From CAZAPG01 sp964486935 (GTDB lineage Bacteria; Chloroflexota; Anaerolineae; 4572-78; J111), in contig CAZAPG010000005.1 in assembly GCA_964486935.1 (NCBI GenBank), positions 124,001 through 188,000 on the forward strand: 64,000 nucleotides of DNA, read 5' to 3'. The notes beneath the pieces are model-generated. The model searched no databases, had not been told where the DNA came from, and was given only the letters and a program-made list of their open reading frames with translations. Below, piece by piece: positions 49,943-58,424 of the stretch; within the stretch, counting starts at the first letter, position 1; every line of letters starts with the position of its first letter. The position numbers were made by a program, and so were the translations under genes.

Positions 49943-51097
49943 TTATTCAGCCGATTTTGAAGAAGCCGGCGGTTGAGCTTCGTCAATATCTACGCGGAAT
50001 AGTCCTTTGATGATTTCTTCTTCTTTGGCCTTGACTTGTTCAATCAAATCTTCAGGGATGCCGCCAACCACATCGGTGTTGATGGGAGCCAGGGTTGCGC
50101 CGCCTTTGGCCACCATGCTGAAATCCTTCAGGTCTTGAGCGGTGTAGGTGCCGCCGGCTACCTGATTGATGATGTAGTCAACGGTGGGTTCCATATACCA
50201 AACCGGGCCGCTGACCACATAATCAGGGGCCAGTTCGGCCTGGTCGCTCATGTTGCCAAAAGCGTACAGGCCGTTTTCGGCGGCGGCTTCGATAACCCCA
50301 AAGCGTTCGGCAAAGAGCACGTCGGCGCCGGCATCAACCTGGGCCAGGGCAGCTTCTTTGGCCGCGGCGGGGTCAAACCAGCTATTGATGAAGGTGGTTT
50401 TAACGTCCACATCGGGGTTAACCGATTCGGCTCCGGCGATAAAGGCGTTGACAATGCGGTTCACTTCGGGCACGGGGAAGCCGCCCACCACGCCAATTAC
50501 ATTGCTTTCGGTCAGGCCACCGGCCAGCATCCCGCTAAGGTAGGCCGGTTCATGAATCCAGTTGTCAAACACCGAGAAGTTGGGTTCGGCCGGACCGCCG
50601 CCGGAGCCAAATACAAAGGCAATCTCCGGGTAATCGGCGGCTACGCGGCGCGCGGCTTCTTCATTGCCAAAGGCGTCGCCAAAAATGATATCAGGCTGCT
50701 CGGTTTCGGCCACTTCGCGCAGAATGCGCTCCATGTCGCCGGCGTAGCCAATGTCGTCGGTGTAGGTGTATTCAATTCGACCCTCTTGTTGGGCCTTGTT
50801 GAGCGCGGTGTGAATAACGCCATCCCACGGTTCTTCAATGGCGGTGGCATAGGCTCCAAATACTTTCAGCGGGCCTGTTTCTGCCATGGCTTCTTCGGCG
50901 GCAACTTCAACTGTTACCACCTTTTCTACCACTTTTTCAACTTCTTTTTCAACCTCAACCGTTACCACCTTTTCAACTTCTTCTTTAACCACCACGGTTT
51001 CAACTACGGTTACGGTTTGGGGTTGGGCTGCGCCACACGCGGCAATCAGCGCCAGCGCTACCATTGATATTAATAAGATTGCTGCTTTTTTAAGCAT
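49943..51097 (-). CDS. BMP-family nucleoside-binding lipoprotein
   Basis: 384 residues. Lipobox ALIAACGAAQ (Cys at about 21), a heptad coiled-coil linker (about 28-70, repeats of VEKVV and VTVEV), then the BMP domain: LKVFGAYATAIEEPWDGVIH, FGDAFGNEEAARR, DFSMVAKGGATLAPINTD. Binds nucleosides or purines outside the membrane for the importer. The long linker is a common Chloroflexota addition to lipoproteins. First gene of the operon; an AAGGAGGA-type site lies before the ATG, and a further full-length Shine-Dalgarno (AAGGAGGTGAT) lies 87 bases upstream without a clear start codon. Confidence 0.92.
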   Translation of the reverse strand: MLKKAAILLISMVALALIAACGAAQPQTVTVVETVVVKEEVEKVVTVEVEKEVEKVVEKVVTVEVAAEEAMAETGPLKVFGAYATAIEEPWDGVIHTALNKAQQEGRIEYTYTDDIGYAGDMERILREVAETEQPDIIFGDAFGNEEAARRVAADYPEIAFVFGSGGGPAEPNFSVFDNWIHEPAYLSGMLAGGLTESNVIGVVGGFPVPEVNRIVNAFIAGAESVNPDVDVKTTFINSWFDPAAAKEAALAQVDAGADVLFAERFGVIEAAAENGLYAFGNMSDQAELAPDYVVSGPVWYMEPTVDYIINQVAGGTYTAQDLKDFSMVAKGGATLAPINTDVVGGIPEDLIEQVKAKEEEIIKGLFRVDIDEAQPPASSKSAE

Positions 51098-51213
51098 TTG
51101 ACTCTGTCCTCCTTTTGCGTATTGACTATAGTAGGGTGGGTTTAGATGGGGTAATTTTTGGGGACAACTTTTTTGTTGCGGCTATCACCTCCTTATGATG
51201 GCATTTGAGTTAT

Positions 51214-51243
51214 AGTTTACACCAGATTGGCGAATGTGGTAAA
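51214..51243 (-). promoter_or_regulatory. Possible promoter of the nucleoside importer operon
   Basis: Minus-strand TTTACC and TAAACT with an 18-base spacer, about 120 bases upstream of the ATG. Confidence 0.35.
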
Positions 51244-51346
51244 CAGAGGTTTTGTTTGAGCGAACAGCGCTCGCCCCGGTTTTGTGGCTAAATTTTACTG
51301 CGAAATAATTAAATTTTGCAAATTATGGTCAAATTAAGGTTTATCG

Positions 51347-52510
51347 TCAAATACCAAAAATATGAGTCAATACCGTGCTGGCTGCGCCGCCGACGCTTTG
51401 CAGCAGGGCCAGTTCAGCGTTTTTAACCTGGTTGCGCCCGGCCCGGTCAGTTAATTGCAGCACAATTTCGCAGGTTTGGTACAGTGCGGTTGCGCCAATG
51501 GGGTGTCCGCGAGCCTTGAGGCCGCCAAAGGTAGCCACCGGCAGCGGCCCGCGCAGGCCAATTTTACGCTCGGCGGCCATACGCCAGCCCTGGCCGCGTT
51601 CGGAAAAACCTACGGCTTCCAGCAGCAGGCAGGCCATAATACTAAAAGCATCGTGTACTTCAAACAGGTTAATATCATTGCGGTGAACATTGGCCTTGCG
51701 AAAGGCATCGTGCGCCGAGTGAGCGGCGGCAAACAGATACAGCGGGTCTTCCCGGTCGTCAATGCGAAACCAGTCGGTGGCAACGCTGGAACTGAGAATT
51801 TTAACCGGATGGTCGGTGTAGGCGCGGGCTTCGTTGGTGCGGGTCAACACTACGGCTGCTGCCCCATCGCACACGGGCGAGGCGTCGTACAGCCGCAATG
51901 GCGGCGAGATGACCGGCGAGTTGCGGATGAGGCTGTCGTACACCTTTTTGTCTTTAAACAAGGCGTAATCGTTGCTGCGGGCATTGCGGTGGGCGTTGAG
52001 CGAAAAAAAGTTAAAATCGTTCACTTCTATGCCGTAGCGGTCCATATACATTTGCATCAGCCGGGCGTTTTGGCTAAGTAGCGTCGCGCCCACGGCAGTT
52101 TCGGTTTTGGCATCCAGGGCTTTGGCCAGGGCGGGGGTGGCCAGGCCGTCGCTCATTTTTTCAACGCCGACGGCCACGGCCAGCCGGGCCTCGCCGCTGG
52201 CTACGGCAAAGTAGGCCATACGCAGGGCCGCCGCGCCGGTGGCGGTGGCCGCCCGCACCTGTAGGGCTTCGATGCCGCGCAGCCCGGCCTCGCTGGCAAT
52301 CAGGGTGGCAATGTGTTTTTGGTTTTGCAGTTCGTCGGATAGCATGTTGCCGGCAAACAGAGCGTCTACTTCATCTACATTGGCATCTTCCATGGCCAGA
52401 CGCGCCACCTCGGCCCCCATCTCTTTGAGAGATTTGGGGTTCTCCTTCATTACCGGAATCATGCCAATCCCAACAATGCTGACGCCTCGCAGCAGGTCGC
52501 CTGTTGACAT
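51347..52510 (-). CDS. Thiolase-fold protein (SCP-x type) without nucleophilic Cys
   Basis: 387 residues of the thiolase superfamily (archaeal/SCP-x branch). The start GVSIVGIGMIPVMKE, the HDAFSIMACLLLEAVGF motif and the C-terminal GGLKARGHPIGATALYQ are family features. The site that normally holds the acyl-accepting Cys reads RAATATGAAAL: Thr89 replaces Cys. The protein is therefore unlikely to be a normal thiolase; a scaffold or altered-chemistry role is possible. ATG with AAGGAGG upstream used. No DUF35 partner gene is adjacent. Confidence 0.85.
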   Translation of the reverse strand: MSTGDLLRGVSIVGIGMIPVMKENPKSLKEMGAEVARLAMEDANVDEVDALFAGNMLSDELQNQKHIATLIASEAGLRGIEALQVRAATATGAAALRMAYFAVASGEARLAVAVGVEKMSDGLATPALAKALDAKTETAVGATLLSQNARLMQMYMDRYGIEVNDFNFFSLNAHRNARSNDYALFKDKKVYDSLIRNSPVISPPLRLYDASPVCDGAAAVVLTRTNEARAYTDHPVKILSSSVATDWFRIDDREDPLYLFAAAHSAHDAFRKANVHRNDINLFEVHDAFSIMACLLLEAVGFSERGQGWRMAAERKIGLRGPLPVATFGGLKARGHPIGATALYQTCEIVLQLTDRAGRNQVKNAELALLQSVGGAASTVLTHIFGI

Positions 52511-52590
52511 AAACCTCTTGTCCTCCTTGGCTGGGTGGGGTTTTAATTGATGGGGCCACACTCAAATTTAAGTTTCCGCATTGCCTATAG

Positions 52591-52596
52591 TATAAT
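52591..52596 (+). promoter_or_regulatory. Candidate -10 box of the cyclase gene
   Basis: TATAAT, 52 bases before the ATG. The -35 position (TTAAGT, 17 bases away) matches the consensus poorly. Confidence 0.3.
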
Positions 52597-52648
52597 CAGT
52601 CTGCCACTATCATGACAAGAATCAATTGATTTTAAGGAGAGATATATC

Positions 52649-53524
52649 ATGAAATTCATCGACTTAACCATTCCCCTGGGGGTAGGCACGCCCCCCTGGC
52701 CCACCTACGAACCGCTGGAAGTTAAATATTTTAAGCGACTTTCTCCCAACGGCGCCAATGGCCAGGTGGTAACCCATAGCAACCATGTGGGCACGCACCT
52801 GGATGGCGAAATTCATTTTTACACCCCCGGCAAAGATATTGCTCAACTTGATTTTGACTTTTTGACTGGCGAGGCCGCCATTGTTGACCTGAGCGACATT
52901 TGCGGCGATTTTGACATCTACACCCCCGATATGATTGAGGAGCGGGTAGAGGTAAAAGAGAACGATATTCTCATTATCCACACCGGCTACCACCATTTTG
53001 GCTGGGACCAGCCCTACGGCAACGAGGTGCGCTACATGTGCAAGCACCCCGGCCCGGATCCGCGCTTTGCCAAATGGGCGCAGGCTAAAAAGCTCAAATG
53101 GATTGGGGTAGATTGCGGCAGCGCCGACCACCCCATGAATACCAAAATCCGCGATTGGATGCCCGCTCAGGCCGAGCAGTGCGACCAATACTTCCGCGAG
53201 AAATATGGCAAGGCGTTGGGCGAAGTTTTTACGCCCGAAACTTACCAGATGATGCACCTGTGGATGTTTGACAAGGGCATTATCCACGCCGAGTGCGTGG
53301 GCGGCGATATCGACCTGCTGATTAACCGGCGGGTGATGGTGGGCTGCTTTCCCTGGCGCTTTGTTGATGGCGAGGCCAGCATCGCTCGCATTGTGGCTAT
53401 GGTCAATAATGACGAGTATGCCGAACTGATGAAAAAGAAAGAGGGCATGCCAAAAACCCGCTTTGGCGATTGCTACGACCCGGCCCACGTTGAGCGGCTG
53501 GGAGGGCGCGGCGCGGCGTATTAA
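52649..53524 (+). CDS. Cyclase/kynurenine formamidase family metal hydrolase
   Basis: 291 residues. Metal motif HVGTHLDGEIHF (HxGTHxD...H) at about 50-61, and the family's N-terminal LTIPLGVGTPPWPTYEP. Family members hydrolyse N-formylkynurenine, cyclic amides or arylformyl groups. KMEAC-type GAG sites are not assigned. Divergent from the thiolase-fold gene, so possibly the same pathway. ATG with AAGGAGAG upstream. Substrate unknown. Confidence 0.87.
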   Translation: MKFIDLTIPLGVGTPPWPTYEPLEVKYFKRLSPNGANGQVVTHSNHVGTHLDGEIHFYTPGKDIAQLDFDFLTGEAAIVDLSDICGDFDIYTPDMIEERVEVKENDILIIHTGYHHFGWDQPYGNEVRYMCKHPGPDPRFAKWAQAKKLKWIGVDCGSADHPMNTKIRDWMPAQAEQCDQYFREKYGKALGEVFTPETYQMMHLWMFDKGIIHAECVGGDIDLLINRRVMVGCFPWRFVDGEASIARIVAMVNNDEYAELMKKKEGMPKTRFGDCYDPAHVERLGGRGAAY

Positions 53525-53550
53525 AAAAATTTGGGGATGAGGGGAAAACC

Positions 53551-55245
53551 CTACGCTTTTTTGGGCAGATGAATGGTAAAAGTGGTTCCCTGGCCGGGTT
53601 CGCTTTCAACTTCAATGGTGCCGCTGTGGCGCTCTATTACGGCCTGGGTAATGGACAGGTCTAACCCGTAAGCCTGCTGAGAGGTTTCGTAAAAAGGGTC
53701 AAAAATGTGACGCATATCTTTTTGCGCCAGGCCTGTGCCGGTATCGGTGATAATCAGTTGAACCCTGGAGCCAACGGCCCGGCTGGTTAAGCGCAGAGCG
53801 CCCCCCTGGGGCATTGCTTCATAAGCGTTGCGAATGAGATAGAAAAGGGCTTGTTCTAACTGTTGGTTATCGCCCATAACCAGGGGGAGTTGGGGGTCAA
53901 ACCCCTTTACTACTTCTACCTGGTTGCCAACGCTGTTCTCTTCAACATATCTGGCCCAGGCCGATTCCAGAATATCGTTAAGGTAAACTTCTTGCAACTG
54001 GTAGGGTTGCTGGCCCGAAAAATCAAGTAAGCTATTAATGGTTCGGCGGCAATGCAGCAAATGCCGTTCCAGCGAGGCTGTAAGCTCACGATTTTCAGGT
54101 ATGGCTCCAAGGTGGGATTGTAGCTGGCGCAAATCGTCAAAAATTTTGTTAATCGGCCCACTCATCTCTTTGACTACGCCGGCAGCCATGTACCCCAGAG
54201 CGGCCAGTTTTTCGCTTTTTAGCAGTTGCTCGTTAACCGATTGGAGTTGGCTGGTGCGAGTCTCAACCAGGGCTTCCAATGCCCGGCTGGAACGCTCGGC
54301 CCGGTTTACATCGGAGGTGAGCCGGGAGTACAGCCGGGCATTTTCAATAGCCACGCTGGCGTAATCGGCCAGGGCCATAAGCAGATTCAGGTGACGTTCG
54401 GTAAAAGAGCGAACGGTGGTTTTGTTGTCAACGGCCAGCACGCCAATTACCCGGTCCATAACTTTTAGGGGCACGTTGAGCAGCGCCTTTACAAAGTAAC
54501 CGGTTTTGACCTTAAAGGAGTCATCCTGATTTTGACCCCCAATCATTACCGGACGCCCGGTGCGCACCACCTGTCCGGCAATGCTATCTTGCATTTTTAC
54601 CCTGAATTCGCGGGCATTTTTTTCATTCAGGCCGCGGGCCGCCCGCAGGTACAGGTCGTTGCTGTCATCATCAATCAGCATGAGCGAGCCTTCTTCGGCG
54701 TCGGTCAGGTATACGGCGGCTTCAACAATTCGGTTCAGAATTTGCTGAAGGTCTTGCAGCGAGGTAACGGAACGGCCAATACCGTACAAAAAGCGTAGCT
54801 CCTGCACCCGGTTTTCAAGCTGTTGGTTTACTTTTAAGAGGGTTTGGGTTAGTTTGTCGCGCTCCAGCCGCAACCTGGACTCGGTCAGGGCGCGGTCAAT
54901 GGCGTGAAGCATCTCTTCAATGGCAAATGGCTTGATAATATAATCGCGCGCGCCCAACCGAAAGGCGCGCACGGCTGTACCTTCGGAGCCATGAAAAGTC
55001 ATTAAAATAGTAGGAATGTTCAGTTCACGCTCGCGCAGGTTTTCCAGCAACTCTAGCCCGCCCATTTTGGGCATGACCAAATCAGAGATAATCAGGTCAA
55101 CTTTTTGAGACAGGGCCAGTTGCAAAGCATCGGCCCCATTATTGGCCTGAACTACCCGGTAGCCATTTGGCTCTAATACATATTCTTGCAGAAATTTTAA
55201 ACTATCCGCGCGGTCGTCAACAACAAGAACCGTTTCCCCGGCCAC
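53551..55245 (-). CDS. REC-GAF sensor protein with kinase-like domain lacking the phospho-His
   Basis: 564 residues. Receiver 1-125 with D55 (LIISDLVMPK) and Lys105 (YIIKP); a linker helix; a GAF domain (about 160-310) with VPLKVMDRVIGVLAVDN; a coiled coil (about 310-345); HisKA-like and HATPase domains. The dimerisation motif reads AGVVKEMSGPI, with Lys359 where the phospho-accepting His should be. The ATP-binding boxes (FYLIRNAYEAMP, DTGTGL) look intact. Autophosphorylation in the usual way is therefore unlikely, but ATP binding may act as a switch. Upstream of the VanW gene on the same strand, gap about 115 bases. Confidence 0.87.
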   Translation of the reverse strand: MAGETVLVVDDRADSLKFLQEYVLEPNGYRVVQANNGADALQLALSQKVDLIISDLVMPKMGGLELLENLRERELNIPTILMTFHGSEGTAVRAFRLGARDYIIKPFAIEEMLHAIDRALTESRLRLERDKLTQTLLKVNQQLENRVQELRFLYGIGRSVTSLQDLQQILNRIVEAAVYLTDAEEGSLMLIDDDSNDLYLRAARGLNEKNAREFRVKMQDSIAGQVVRTGRPVMIGGQNQDDSFKVKTGYFVKALLNVPLKVMDRVIGVLAVDNKTTVRSFTERHLNLLMALADYASVAIENARLYSRLTSDVNRAERSSRALEALVETRTSQLQSVNEQLLKSEKLAALGYMAAGVVKEMSGPINKIFDDLRQLQSHLGAIPENRELTASLERHLLHCRRTINSLLDFSGQQPYQLQEVYLNDILESAWARYVEENSVGNQVEVVKGFDPQLPLVMGDNQQLEQALFYLIRNAYEAMPQGGALRLTSRAVGSRVQLIITDTGTGLAQKDMRHIFDPFYETSQQAYGLDLSITQAVIERHSGTIEVESEPGQGTTFTIHLPKKA

Positions 55246-55361
55246 AACGTCTCTCCCTGGCAGTTGTTAAGGTTAACGGGCTATCGCATCTATTAATTGA
55301 AGATAATACCGTAGATTGGAATTTTGTAAAAATTTTCCGGCCAAAGTGACACCCAACCGGC

Positions 55362-57203
55362 TCAACTGCCGCCGGCGCCCACCTGATAAACGGCCTGCCA
55401 CGGCTGGTAGTGGCTGACAATTTCATCCTCGTAAAGAATGGTATCCCCATTTTTAACCACGCGAGTTACCAATACATCTACGCCATCTTTGGCCCAATCT
55501 ACCTGTTTGGTGATGCCTTTGGGTAAATCGGGGGTCTCTTCAAAAATGGGTGGCCCATGTTTAACAATGTTCGACATGACCGGTTCGCTCACAATGACCT
55601 CGCGGTTGGTGGGCGTCCCAAAAAATTTAAAAGTGAGCGTGCCGGCTTCTTTGTCCGTTTCGGTTTGAATAAGCAGGTAGTGGTCTGTATCGTTACGAAA
55701 TTTCAGGTCAACATTGGGCGTGTAAATGGTGGCATCCAGCCCCGGCGCCGAGTTAATCTCGTACCAGCTTACCCGATACCCGTGCGCCCAGCGCTCAATC
55801 AGCTCGTAGCCGCCAAAAAAAGCAGCCCGAAAGGCGGTGGTGCTCACCTGGCACACGCCGCCGCCAATGCCCACGGCGGTGCGGTCGCCATAAATAATGG
55901 CCGACTCATCAAACCCGGCTTCGGCCGTAACCGGCCCCAAATGCTCATTGAAGGAAAAAACCTGGCCTGGCGGCACCACCACCCCATCAAAGCGAGAGGC
56001 GGCCAGGGCAATGTTGTTGGCTCGCGCCTGGCTGGAGCCTTTGAAGTACGAGGTTGACTCGCTAACCAGTTCTTTAATGCCCAGCCGCTCAAGGTCATCA
56101 CTGGGCACGGCGGCGGGGGTCAAGATTACCGGCAGTTCAATCACGCGCGACCCGCTATTGACGGCGGCTTCCAGCCGTTGATAGGCGGCGACCATATCCA
56201 GCGCGCGGCCATCGCGGCTGTGTTGCAGCACCATTAGCTCGCCGGTTTCCTCGTTAAATCTGAGCCGGGCATCCGAAGGCTCCTGATTGATGACCCTGGC
56301 AAATTCCTCAAAATGGGGCGCTACTTTCTCCCGCTCCAGCGCAATTGCCAGCCGAGACTCGCCATCTTCGCCGGCGGTTTCAAACACGTTAATCATGGGG
56401 GCAACCACGTTGGGCGTCAGTTGCCATTCGGCGGCGTCGGTGCTGGTATTGAATTTAAAGACCAGCGGGCTACCCAGCAGCGTTTTTAGCTGCTCATACG
56501 CGCCCTGCGCGTCTTCGGTGGTGATACCGGGGATGACTTCCTGCACAAAGGCGTTCACTGGTTGGGGGTTGGGGCTAAAAACAGCCCCCTCAATCAACGG
56601 GCGGGTAGCGCCGACATGCAGGCGTTGCCCCCGTTGGGCCGGGATAAGTTGAACTTCGCCCGCCGGCCCAATTACCAGTTGGGCATCCCGGGGCGGCGCG
56701 TTGACCACCGTAACCAACTGTTGCAGAACCTGCTCGGTGGGGTTATTATCATACACAATCACCGGCTCAACCTCTTGCGGCCAGGCCAGCAGCGAGAGAT
56801 GAGTCAGCAAGTCGGCCAGCAGATTGCCGCTGCGGCCCACCAAAAAGGCCTGTTCAGCCGTGGCTGCCACATCGACCCGCAGTCCCAACTCCTGGCCGGT
56901 AAAAGTCCAGCTTTGGTTGCCGGCCTTAATTGTGACCGGGCGGTTGAGATAGCCGGCGGCCCTGGCGCTGACGGCGGCCTCAATTTCGGGTTGAGTGAGG
57001 CCGGCCACCGGCACGCCCGTAACCAACACGCCCGGATAGCCCCGGTTGAGATACCAGATTTGATAGCCCAGAACCGTAAAAATGATTGTCACCAGCAACG
57101 CGCCATTTATCAAAAAAAAGGTAAGGGGAATCCAGAATTTGATACTTTTGGGCAGATTAAATTTGGTGGCCTGGCTGACTTGATTTATCATTTGAAATTC
57201 CAC
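55362..57203 (-). CDS. VanW family protein (YoaR-like)
   Basis: 613 residues. One membrane anchor near the N-terminus (about 25-52, WIPLTFFLINGALLVTIIF), then PG-binding-4/YoaR-like repeats (about 60-340), and a C-terminal VanW domain with FNEHLGPVTAEAGFDESAII and GGGVCQVSTTAFRAAF (Cys/Gly core). The VanW family is named from vancomycin-resistance clusters, but its biochemical role is not known. Extracellular cell-wall related protein by inference. GTG start; an ATG 4 codons later is an alternative. Confidence 0.92.
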   Translation of the reverse strand: MEFQMINQVSQATKFNLPKSIKFWIPLTFFLINGALLVTIIFTVLGYQIWYLNRGYPGVLVTGVPVAGLTQPEIEAAVSARAAGYLNRPVTIKAGNQSWTFTGQELGLRVDVAATAEQAFLVGRSGNLLADLLTHLSLLAWPQEVEPVIVYDNNPTEQVLQQLVTVVNAPPRDAQLVIGPAGEVQLIPAQRGQRLHVGATRPLIEGAVFSPNPQPVNAFVQEVIPGITTEDAQGAYEQLKTLLGSPLVFKFNTSTDAAEWQLTPNVVAPMINVFETAGEDGESRLAIALEREKVAPHFEEFARVINQEPSDARLRFNEETGELMVLQHSRDGRALDMVAAYQRLEAAVNSGSRVIELPVILTPAAVPSDDLERLGIKELVSESTSYFKGSSQARANNIALAASRFDGVVVPPGQVFSFNEHLGPVTAEAGFDESAIIYGDRTAVGIGGGVCQVSTTAFRAAFFGGYELIERWAHGYRVSWYEINSAPGLDATIYTPNVDLKFRNDTDHYLLIQTETDKEAGTLTFKFFGTPTNREVIVSEPVMSNIVKHGPPIFEETPDLPKGITKQVDWAKDGVDVLVTRVVKNGDTILYEDEIVSHYQPWQAVYQVGAGGS

Positions 57204-57331
57204 TACCCATTGAGATTACATCTATAAGTATAGACGGTAAATCAAAAGACACCAACTCCATATTCATAATATCCAGCTAAAATATTTATGTCAACTCAAA
57301 TCGAGGGGCAGGCAAAGGGAAACGCAACGTT

Positions 57332-57589
57332 ATGAGCAAAAAATATCCGGTACGTCCCCCTGTTAGCATGGGCCAATCCTACACCGAAAAATGCAAACAT
57401 TGCGGCGGCAGCGGCCAGGAACCGGGCTTAACCGATTTAACCTGCCGCGAGTGCATTGGCCGGGGGCGGCGCAAGTGGCGCATTGAGGAATGTAGAGAGT
57501 GCAGCGGCAAGGGCAAAAAGAGTTTTTTTAGTTTGACCCGTTGCCAAAGCTGCCGGGGCAAAGGCTGGATTCAGGTGGATATTGGCTAA
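57332..57589 (+). CDS. Small DnaJ-type zinc-finger protein
   Basis: 85 residues with four CxxCxGxG modules: CKHCGGSG, CRECIGRG, CRECSGKG and CQSCRGKG. This is the pattern of the DnaJ central zinc finger without a J domain. Such free-standing modules act as chaperone-like or redox proteins; the function here is unknown. It is followed directly by the second palindromic repeat. Starts at ATG; no strong ribosome site seen. Confidence 0.75.
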   Translation: MSKKYPVRPPVSMGQSYTEKCKHCGGSGQEPGLTDLTCRECIGRGRRKWRIEECRECSGKGKKSFFSLTRCQSCRGKGWIQVDIG

Positions 57590-57595
57590 AAGTCG

Positions 57596-57715
57596 GGTCT
57601 GTCCAAAATTTTGGGAACAGACAGGGGGGCGCGGGGGGTATCCCCCTACCCAAAGGGCACAAGCGAATCCCCCCTGCCGAAGGTACCCCAAATTCCTAAA
57701 ATTTGGGACGCACCC
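57596..57715. repeat. Palindromic intergenic repeat, copy 2
   Basis: Contains hairpin GTCTGT-CCAAAATTTTGGG-ACAGAC (57597-57622), a GGGGG-TAT-CCCCC hairpin (57634-57646) and CCCAAATT-CCTAA-AATTTGGG (57687-57707). The right end (TTCCTAAAATTTGGGACGCACC) resembles the copy at 18906-18943. Confidence 0.6.
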
Positions 57716-57721
57716 TAAAAG

Positions 57722-58420
57722 TCAGGCGGTGACGTGTTTAAAGTATTGTTGGCGCACCTCGTCCACGCTAACGCTCTGGCGGGGGGAGTCGTACACAATT
57801 TTGCCCCCGGCCAAAATAACCACGCGGTTGCCCAGCGATAGCCCGCGCTCCAGATTGTGGGTGGTCATTAAAATGGTGCGCTGGCTAATATCAACCGCGT
57901 GCAGCAGTTGGCCCAGCATATCGGCGGCGTGCTGGTCCAGGCCGGTATCCGGCTCATCGAGCAGCACAATTGGCGGGTTGTGCAGAATAGCGCGGGCAAT
58001 GGCCAGCCGCTGCTGCATTCCCCGCGAGTAGGTTCGCACCGGGTCGTGCCGCCGGGCGCGCAGCCCCACCTGGCTCAACACAGTTTCGATGCGCGGCCCG
58101 GGGTTGGGCAAATCATACATGCGGGCATAAAAGCGAAGGTTCTGCTCGGCGGTGAGGTTATCGTACAGCAGGGTTTTGTGCGAGACCAGCCCGATAAAAC
58201 GCCGCAACTCGCTGGCAGAGTCGGCCAGTTGGTAGTTGTTGATGGACACCTGGCCGGCGGTGGGTTTGCTGAGGGTGGCAATAATGTGCAGCAGCGTTGT
58301 TTTGCCGGCCCCGTTGGCCCCCATCAGCGTAACAAAATCCCCCTCGTTAATGGTTAAATCAATACTGCGCAACACCACGCGATGGCCAAAGGCTTTTACC
58401 AGGTTTTTAATTTTTATCAT
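57722..58420 (-). CDS. ccmA: Heme ABC exporter ATP-binding protein CcmA
   Basis: 232 residues. Walker A GANGAGKTT, signature YSRGMQQRLAIARA, Walker B IVLLDEPDTGLD and H-loop TTHNLERGLSLG. The YSRGM form is typical of CcmA. It would power haem export or holoCcmE release. Last gene of the ccm operon; no ccmB is adjacent, since the next gene downstream is on the other strand. Confidence 0.9.
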   Translation of the reverse strand: MIKIKNLVKAFGHRVVLRSIDLTINEGDFVTLMGANGAGKTTLLHIIATLSKPTAGQVSINNYQLADSASELRRFIGLVSHKTLLYDNLTAEQNLRFYARMYDLPNPGPRIETVLSQVGLRARRHDPVRTYSRGMQQRLAIARAILHNPPIVLLDEPDTGLDQHAADMLGQLLHAVDISQRTILMTTHNLERGLSLGNRVVILAGGKIVYDSPRQSVSVDEVRQQYFKHVTA

Positions 58421-58424
58421 CGGG

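Noticed and set aside
50036..51067. Long open frame antisense to the BMP lipoprotein gene (343 codons)
   Set aside because: It mirrors the repetitive coiled-coil and GC-rich codons of a real gene on the other strand and has no recognisable domain or ribosome site.
51098..51346. Purine riboswitch upstream of the nucleoside importer
   Set aside because: The leader was read for the three-helix aptamer and conserved junction bases; none was seen, only a short CAAC-GTTG hairpin and an orphan Shine-Dalgarno.
52664..53488. Long open frame antisense to the cyclase gene (274 codons)
   Set aside because: Shadow of the cyclase with its HxGTHxD motif; the antisense product has no family features.
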